A stretch of DNA of 64,000 bases from Chelonoidis abingdonii (Eukaryota > Chordata > Testudines > Testudinidae). The notes beneath the pieces were generated by a model. The model did not search any database, had not been told where the DNA came from, and worked only from the letters and a program-made list of their open reading frames with translations. The stretch is from the NCBI RefSeq assembly GCF_003597395.2, contig NC_133770.1, positions 201,412,992 through 201,476,991 on the forward strand, given 5' to 3'. The stretch's first letter is position 1. Every line of letters begins with the position of its first letter. Made by a program: the position numbers and the translations under genes. Positions 58,417 through 64,000 of the stretch are shown in pieces.

Positions 58417-59319
58417 ATCAGTTTATTATTCGAGTCCCTTGTTAGCATCAGTGTCTTGAATTCTTATTGAGAATTATTCCACCTCAGGTGTCTTGTTTCC
58501 AAAGGTAATGCAAGATACACAAATACCTCTGATGCTGTTTTTAGCGCTATTCATTTTTTTATGACAGCTCTTGAACAATCTGCTCAGGATTTATGCACCT
58601 GCTCCACCAAATGGGAGGAAACAGGTTAGTAAGAGGCATGATTTCATTTCCCTTGAGACATGTTTGATCTTTAAACAGAGTAAACAGAACTGCAAAGCAG
58701 GTAGCAGTAATATATTAGCCACAAAATGCAAGAAAGGTTTCAAAATAGGACCTATTGCAAAAAAGGAATATTCTCTCAGAAACAGACCTACTCCTTTCAC
58801 TTTTCTATAGAGAAAGAGTAACTTGCAATCTATTTCAGCACCAAAACTATACTACAAATAGTACATGATATGTCTTGCAAACTTTTAAAAGTAATTTTAT
58901 TCTGCATTAACCACTTACTACCACAAGAATGCATCTAGTGGCGACATTTTCAAAAGAAGTCAAGTGAACACTGCCTGCAAAATTTGTTCAACACCTCTTT
59001 GTGTGATCAAACCCCTCGTTGTGGTGATGTGTTTATGCAAAATACACTGACCTGGGCATCCTCTTCCATAACAAAGGCAACTGAAGGAGTTGGCTGAGGG
59101 AGGAAATCATCACAAAGTTTTCCCTTGGAGTTCCTCCCCTAACTTTGTGTCAGAAGGGTTTGCTTCCAAATCATGGATTAGTTTACAGGAGTGGCTTCGA
59201 ACTGCTCAGATCCCCCCAAGATCTGCTTGAGACTCTGCACTGTTCTGGTCCTCAGTGTCCTGTCTGGCTTCAGCTTTCCCTGGGATATGCATGAAGTAGC
59301 TCTATGGTATTGCTAGGTG
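58417..59319. other. Gene-free sequence
   Basis: Nothing supported. Confidence 0.4.
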
Positions 59320-59700
59320 AAATTTTTCGTCCAAAACTTTTTTCTTTGAAAAATGCAGATTCAGTGACATCAAACATTTAGTGAATTCATTTTGGTTTCA
59401 CTGAATTATTTGTGTTGAAAAAAACAACCACAGAAAACAAAGGAAAAGAAATGTGAAAAAAATGGAACTTTTCATTGCAAAATTTTAGAACAAGAAGTTT
59501 TGATGTTTCAATTTGAAATGACTTTTTGTTTTGAAACACCTTTCCGTTTTATTTAAAAATGAAGCTCTTGAAATAAAAATGTTTTGTTCTACCTAGAGTA
59601 TTTATTTTTCAAATTTTTTATTAATCAAAAAAATGTAAAAGTAATTTTGGTTTGACGTGCCACAATTGATTTTTAATTGCCAGAAAACTGAAAAAAAATA
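59320..59700. repeat. AT-rich dispersed repeat, another copy
   Basis: AAAAATGCAGATTCAGTGACA, TTCATTTTGGTTTCACTG and GTTTTGATGTTTCAATTTG repeat the word set of the 29-30 kb and 41 kb copies. It ends close to the left end of the hAT element at 59,742. Confidence 0.4.
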
Positions 59701-60108
59701 GATATGCCAACAGCTCTTCTCCATAGTAATATGACCCCAGTCTGTGTTCCCTCTAAGCTGCATGGTTGTGTGGCCCACCAGGAGTAAATCAAGTGCTGTG
59801 CACTTGATTAGCAGAGCTGTGAACAGGGGTATGTGTTCAGGTGCCCCTCCTCCCACTGCTCTGCATCGGTGTTGTTCCTGCCCTCTGCCTTGGAACCCCT
59901 GGCCAGCTGCTCCTGGGACCCTTCTGCTTCCTGTGCAGAGCAGGGGAAGAGTGGAGGTGCTGATATCAGAGTTTCCCCTCCCCCACCTCCTCCCTGCCCT
60001 TGTACCCCATAATCACAGAGCAGGGATGGGGAGATGGGGTCAGGAGCAGGAGAGCTCAGCTGCTGTTGTCTGACCCTTCTGGTGAGTGCCTTGAAGAGAC
60101 CACACATG

Positions 60109-60117
60109 GTCTCTCAT
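60109..60117. repeat. Target duplication of the nested element, left copy
   Basis: GTCTCTCAT here and again at 60,238-60,246. Confidence 0.8.
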
Positions 60118-60237
60118 TAGAGTTGCCAATTTTGGTTGGATGTATTCTTGGAGGTGTCATCACATGACACTCTTTTATTAAAAATTAATCTTGAATTCCT
60201 GGAGACTCCAGGACAATCCTGGAGGGTTGGCAACCCA
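60118..60237. mobile_element. 120-bp hAT-type element nested inside the larger hAT element
   Basis: The ends TAGAGTTGCCAATTTTGG and GGGTTGGCAACCCA form an inverted pair (GTTGCCAA / TTGGCAAC). The interior has GGAGGTGTCATCACATGAC and TTCCTGGAGACTCCAGGAC, the latter itself palindromic. GTCTCTCAT flanks both sides. No coding capacity. It is younger than the duplication unit it interrupts, since the second unit lacks it. Confidence 0.82.
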
Positions 60238-60489
60238 GTCTCTCATAGACTTCCCAGGCAGCCAGCACATACATACACTGTCTCTGCATTTCATATACAT
60301 TCAGACACATGCACACACACACACCCCGTCTCTCCCCCTCCTCCATGCCCAGGTACCCCATCTCTGCAGAACGGGGGAGGGGAGACAGCACTCATGAGCA
60401 AGAGAACTGCTGGCAGCTGCTGCTGTTTGAGTCTTCTGGTGAGTGCCCTAAAGAGGCAACGCACGGTCTCTCAAAGACTTCCCCATCAG

Positions 60490-60630
60490 CCAGCACACAC
60501 ACACACTGTCTCTCTCTCTCTGTGTGCGTGTGTCTCTCTCTCTCTCACACACACACAGTCTGTCTCTGTGTCTCTCTCACATACAGACACACACAAAGTC
60601 CCTGCCTCAGATACACACATATTCTGTCTC
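60490..60630. repeat. Compound CA/CT microsatellite
   Basis: CACACACACACTGTCTCTCTC and TCTCTCTCACACACACACAG runs within the hAT element. Confidence 0.85.
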
Positions 60631-61026
60631 TTTCACACTCACCTCCCAACACATACTTGTGTTGTTGTTGTTACTTTTGGGTATTTCCTGCAATGCACAT
60701 ATATTCTCTGTAATTTTATTCTTTCAAAGTGCTATTACTTGAGTGTTTTGACTGGTCCATGCATTTCATAATTTTATTTCTCTCTCGTGCTTAAATTTAA
60801 TTCTTTGAGTAGTGAATTCTAAAATGCCTAACCTATCCTGGCTTCAGTAGTTGTCCCTATGGTAACTTAAATATAGATATAGATGTAGATAGGTATAGAT
60901 AATATCTAGGTTTTTTGTTTCTACTGGTGGCGCACATCCACACATTACCTCGATAATTTGGTGCACATAACAAAATTCATTCCGTACATGGATAAAAAAA
61001 AATAGAGGGAACATTGGCCCCAGTCT

Positions 61027-61279
61027 ATATTAATTTTTCCACTTAACCTCCAAAGGCCTTGAAGAGAGAAAATGGTGATGTCTCCCCCTCTCCAACGCAC
61101 CTATGTCCACCCCTTCTGTTTGAATAGATCCTGGATTTATGGAGTCCAGTCAGGCAGTTTATGTAAATGAGAACCCACCATCTAAAGAGCCTTCTCCCCT
61201 CTTTCCATAAGGCAGGCATTTAATTCTATTCCACACTGATCATATGCTTTTACAAAATATGGAGTAAATCTAAGAGGAA

Positions 61280-61280
<1 letters not shown>
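61027..61280. other. No recognised feature
   Basis: Unique-looking sequence after the hAT target duplication. Confidence 0.4.

Positions 61281-61281
<1 letters not shown>

Positions 61282-61335
<54 letters not shown>
61282..61335. repeat. (TC)n(AC)n microsatellite
   Basis: About 16 TC units followed by about 11 AC units, then a T-run. Confidence 0.95.
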
Positions 61336-61339
61336 TTTT

Positions 61340-63230
61340 TTTTCTGTAAAGCATATCCATTTAAATACAAGATGATGAAGAAGATATTCAAAAGGAGTGG
61401 ACTTTCTACATGTTTATAGAGGTTTTCATGTCCATTTGTAGATATTTTCAGAGAGACTTAGGGTAGTGTATATGAGAGGAAAATATGCTGCCTATAATAA
61501 AAAATGTATTTTTTTTTACAATAAAGAGACAAATTGATCACAGTAGAGTGGCTTTTTGCTGTTACTCAAAGATAGAAAGAAAGTATAGCCAAGCACTCCC
61601 ATTTGTTTTCCACAATCCTTCTGGTTAATTCTGTGAATTCAGTGAAGTGACAGAAATGTTTATGACTTATCTGCTGAACAAGTTGAAAATGAATCAACTA
61701 ACTGACAAAACAGAGTATTTTCTAGTTTGCAGAGGACACTTACCAATCAACTGATTTATGTCAGATCACACACTGAGGAATAGCAGGTATCTAGGAGTAA
61801 GAAAAGTTTTCATGTTAGTTTTTGTTACTGTACTGGTTGGGAAAAGGTAAAAGTCTGTCTGAACCTCAGCCTGGATCTCGACTAGATCAAATTTATGCTT
61901 AAAACCTCTATTCTACAATGTGATGTGTATGAATGGCTTCCTGCACCAACATAGAGTTCCATTAAGGCTCTGTGCAAGCATCACATAGCAGAAGGTCTCT
62001 GGGGTCTGCCTGACCACATCACCTTATAGGATCAAGGTTTAAATTACATTAAAATACTTGATAGATTATTTTGTGCAATTAACCTGCTAAGAAGCATTTG
62101 CAGATTAGAACGCATGACAATTTTATACATCTCCATAAGGTGTTATAAGATTAAATTAAATTTATGAGAGAAAAAGATATAGCTGAGATTCATTTATTAA
62201 CTCTTAGTGAAGTATTGAGGACTTTCAAGTATTGTAAAATAACTGTAATTTCTATACTGAGTCAGAAGCAAAGGTGGAAGAAAAAGCAAAAAACAAATGA
62301 TGTGAACAAATCTGACAATGGAATTTCTAAGCAGTTCAGATTCGGCTCAAGTAAATTGGCTCAGATGTGGTATTGGTGATTATGAAGCAATACTTACTTG
62401 TAGCAGCTGAGCATCTAATCCAAAGTCTTTTTTTTCCCCTTGTCTGGAACTTAGTTTGTCTTATTTTTGAAGTGGAAATTGCCGTTGCTAGGTTTGCAAC
62501 ACTGATTGTAGTCATCACTTGAAGAGCATCTCTGGATTCCATCTAAAAGAGCTTTCTGAAACATCCATAATTTCTTTCAAAGTAAACAACCTTTCTCTTC
62601 ACAATGTGAACTTTTATGTTTCCTCAGTCACTCTTATCCTGATGGAACTAGCTGGCTTTAAGCTATTACATTTCACCAAGTTCAGAGTTGGCATCAGCAT
62701 TTAGAATAACTGAAAAGGTAAACATATAAGTAGAATTTGACAATAATGCTTTGCTTTCAGGAATATATTTGTAAAGGGAAAAAAATTCAACTTGAATATT
62801 ATTTCAATAGTGAATCTATTAAAAAATAAAAGTAACAAAACATCTCAGTACTGAAACTCATGGCTTCATTTCTACAAATCACAATACGCATGCTAGTATT
62901 GACTTCAACATGGGGCATATTTTCCACTTCTTCTACTATATATGGTTCATTGTGATGCTTTCTGTTTTTTTGGTCCCTAATTCATTGGATTTCAAAGACA
63001 ATGGAAAGACTCCTATTGGCTTCGGTGCAGTTTGCATCAGGCTGTTATGACTCGGTGATACTATCATGTATGCATTTCTAGCGGAGTAGCCCAAGATGCA
63101 TCCATTCAATAGCTATGAAGCAATATATAATTGTTATAGAAAATCAGCTTCTAAACAGACTGAAACGTCTATGCTTGTCTATGGGAATGAAGACACAAAT
63201 GACAATGAACTGAGGTCCTGACCAAGCCTA
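61340..63230. other. Gene-free AT-rich stretch
   Basis: Nothing supported. Confidence 0.4.
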
Positions 63231-63236
63231 TCCCTG

Positions 63237-63316
63237 TTCAGGACAGCACTTAATCAAGTGCTTAAGTTTCACTGAGCTCCATAAGACTTAGCACATGCTT
63301 AAGTGCTGTCCTGAGA
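63237..63316. repeat. Palindromic repeat (TCAGGACAGCACTTAA arms)
   Basis: TTCAGGACAGCACTTAATCAA on the left and CATGCTTAAGTGCTGTCCTGA on the right are inverted copies with 16 of 16 matching outer bases, around a centre of about 40 bases. Same class as the degenerate palindrome at 1,083. Confidence 0.8.
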
Positions 63317-63396
63317 TGCTTCCCTTTACAGGGACCTACATAAACAATGAAAAATGCTGTGCAAGGCATTTATTGGCTCTTCATTCAGCTGGAAGG

Positions 63397-63539
63397 GACA
63401 TAAACAGTGGTGCTGAAACAATTTTTATAGTGAGGATGCTGAAGGTGGAAGCTATGTATTTGGGTTGTTATTACAACTTCAGTCAAGCAGATATGGCAGC
63501 AGCTGCAGCACGACTAGTTCCAGCACCTATGGATATAAA
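63397..63539. mobile_element. 127-bp hAT-type element with 8-bp flanks
   Basis: GACATAAA at 63,397-63,404 and GATATAAA at 63,532-63,539 flank an insert from CAGTGGTGCTGAAACA (63,405) to AGTTCCAGCACCTATG (63,531). The ends are inverse-like (GGTGCTGAAAC / GTTCCAGCACC). No coding capacity. Confidence 0.75.
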
Positions 63540-63790
63540 GATATTTTAGGATTATTAGACAGTCTTTTAGAAAGCTGTGAGATGGTAGAGCAAGATTTGG
63601 AGCAGACTAACTATCTAACACGCAATACCTTTAGAAAGCATTGCAGAGAAATTTAAACACCAATTTGATCAAATTAATTCATTAGTAAAAGAACTCAAGG
63701 GAGATTATTGAGCTGACAAGGAATATATTAGACTGAAGAGCTACAATTATAAAAGTTAATGTCGTCTTCAAATTGATAAGAAGCATTAAT
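63540..63790 (+). pseudogene. Possible decayed coding segment, unidentified
   Basis: Just after the hAT element one frame reads DILGLLDSLLESCEMVEQDL then EQTNYLTRNTFRKHCREI and stop. A shifted frame continues ESIAEKFKHQFDQINSLVKE, then LKGDY, a stop, ADKEYIRLKSYNYKS, and further stops. The heptad-like leucine/isoleucine pattern could be coiled-coil. I do not recognise the protein, and chance frames in AT-rich DNA can look like this. Kept only because the pattern persists across two frames for about 70 residues. Confidence 0.2.
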
Positions 63791-63875
63791 GTCAACAGGA
63801 AAAGATAATTATTTGGGATTCTGGCTACATTTATTAAAATTGTGTGTAGTACTCCTATTTATTCTATTATGATAT

Positions 63876-64000
63876 TGTCACAGGGTAGCAGGTCCCTCTG
63901 GATAGACTAGGCCCAGTGTCCCTGGACCAGAGCAGGTAAGTCCAATCCGGCCAATTAAAGAAGTCTGGGCTACACCCAAGCCTATAAAAGGCTGCTAGTA
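63876..64000 (+). repeat. Start of an LTR, cut by the window end
   Basis: TGTCACAGGGTAGCAGGTCCC opens the segment, and a TATA box TATAAAAGG lies at 63,983-63,991. The text is that of a turtle gypsy-like LTR. Only the first 125 bases are inside the window. Confidence 0.6.

Larger units (their letters stand above)
59742..61016. mobile_element. Non-autonomous hAT element with internal duplication and simple repeats
   Basis: The left end CTGTGTTCCCTCTAAGCTG and right end AATAGAGGGAACATTG are inverted partners (CAATGTTCCCTCTATT). ACCCCAGT lies before the left end and GCCCCAGT after the right end, an 8-bp target duplication with one mismatch. The 1.27-kb interior holds two copies of a GC-rich unit. 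The first spans about 59,975-60,283 and the second about 60,330-60,517; both contain CTTCTGGTGAGTGCC, GGTCTCTCA and AGACTTCCC. CA/CT-rich simple repeats also occur. Another short transposon lies inside the first unit. The 211-residue frame at 60,136-60,771 is simple-repeat translation. Confidence 0.82.

Noticed and set aside
60490..60640. CRISPR-like regularly spaced repeat
   Set aside because: These are simple dinucleotide repeats; there are no spacers of constant length, and the genome is vertebrate.
60136..60771. 211-residue frame rich in His, Thr and Ser
   Set aside because: It is the translation of CA/CT simple repeats inside a hAT element.
61182..61391. Frame with alternating Glu-Arg and Cys-Val runs
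   Set aside because: Direct translation of the (TC)n(AC)n microsatellite.

Overview
The window is vertebrate nuclear DNA with no convincing host gene. It is AT-rich, has no operon-like packing, and is built from layered transposable elements. The mix (chicken-repeat-1 LINEs, a Penelope-like element with a GIY-YIG nuclease, PIF/Harbinger, many short hAT-type elements, MIR/CORE-SINEs and several endogenous LTRs) fits a non-avian sauropsid. The family text I recognise is most like turtle. The species assignment is inference.

Layout: 1-11 kb holds LTRs and MITE-like repeats, including a solo LTR at 10,088-10,778 with a 5-bp target duplication. 11.8-15.0 kb is a decayed minus-strand LINE with a restriction-like endonuclease (R2/R4-like). 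16.4-17.6 kb is a minus-strand CR1, and 17.8-20.3 kb a minus-strand LINE with an apurinic-type endonuclease (RTE-like). 20.7-21.6 kb is a solo LTR with a 5-bp duplication. 23.5-26.1 kb carries three short DNA transposons, one with a perfect 8-bp duplication. 29-30.4 kb is an AT-rich dispersed repeat. 31.1-31.4 kb is a hairpin-like fragment nested in another repeat. 32.94-35.14 kb is a Penelope-like element with roughly 280-bp inverted terminal repeats and a 12-bp duplication.

38.3-39.9 kb is a deleted Harbinger derivative. 40.9-41.5 kb is a MIR split by an insertion. 42.5, 46.3, 59.7-61.0, 60.1 and 63.4 kb are hAT-type insertions with target duplications. 45.5-46.2 kb and the window end are LTRs. 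50.7-58.4 kb is the most layered zone: an old CR1, a Penelope-like 3' fragment, two or three same-strand CR1 segments, and a two-gene Harbinger transposon that broke the last CR1.

There is no cooperating gene system. Every recognisable open frame belongs to a mobile element and carries stops, frameshifts or lost catalytic residues. I found no CRISPR array, rRNA, tRNA or host exon. The interest lies in the insertion history, which can be ordered from nesting and target duplications, and in the Penelope and Harbinger structures. I did not find a previously undescribed functional system.
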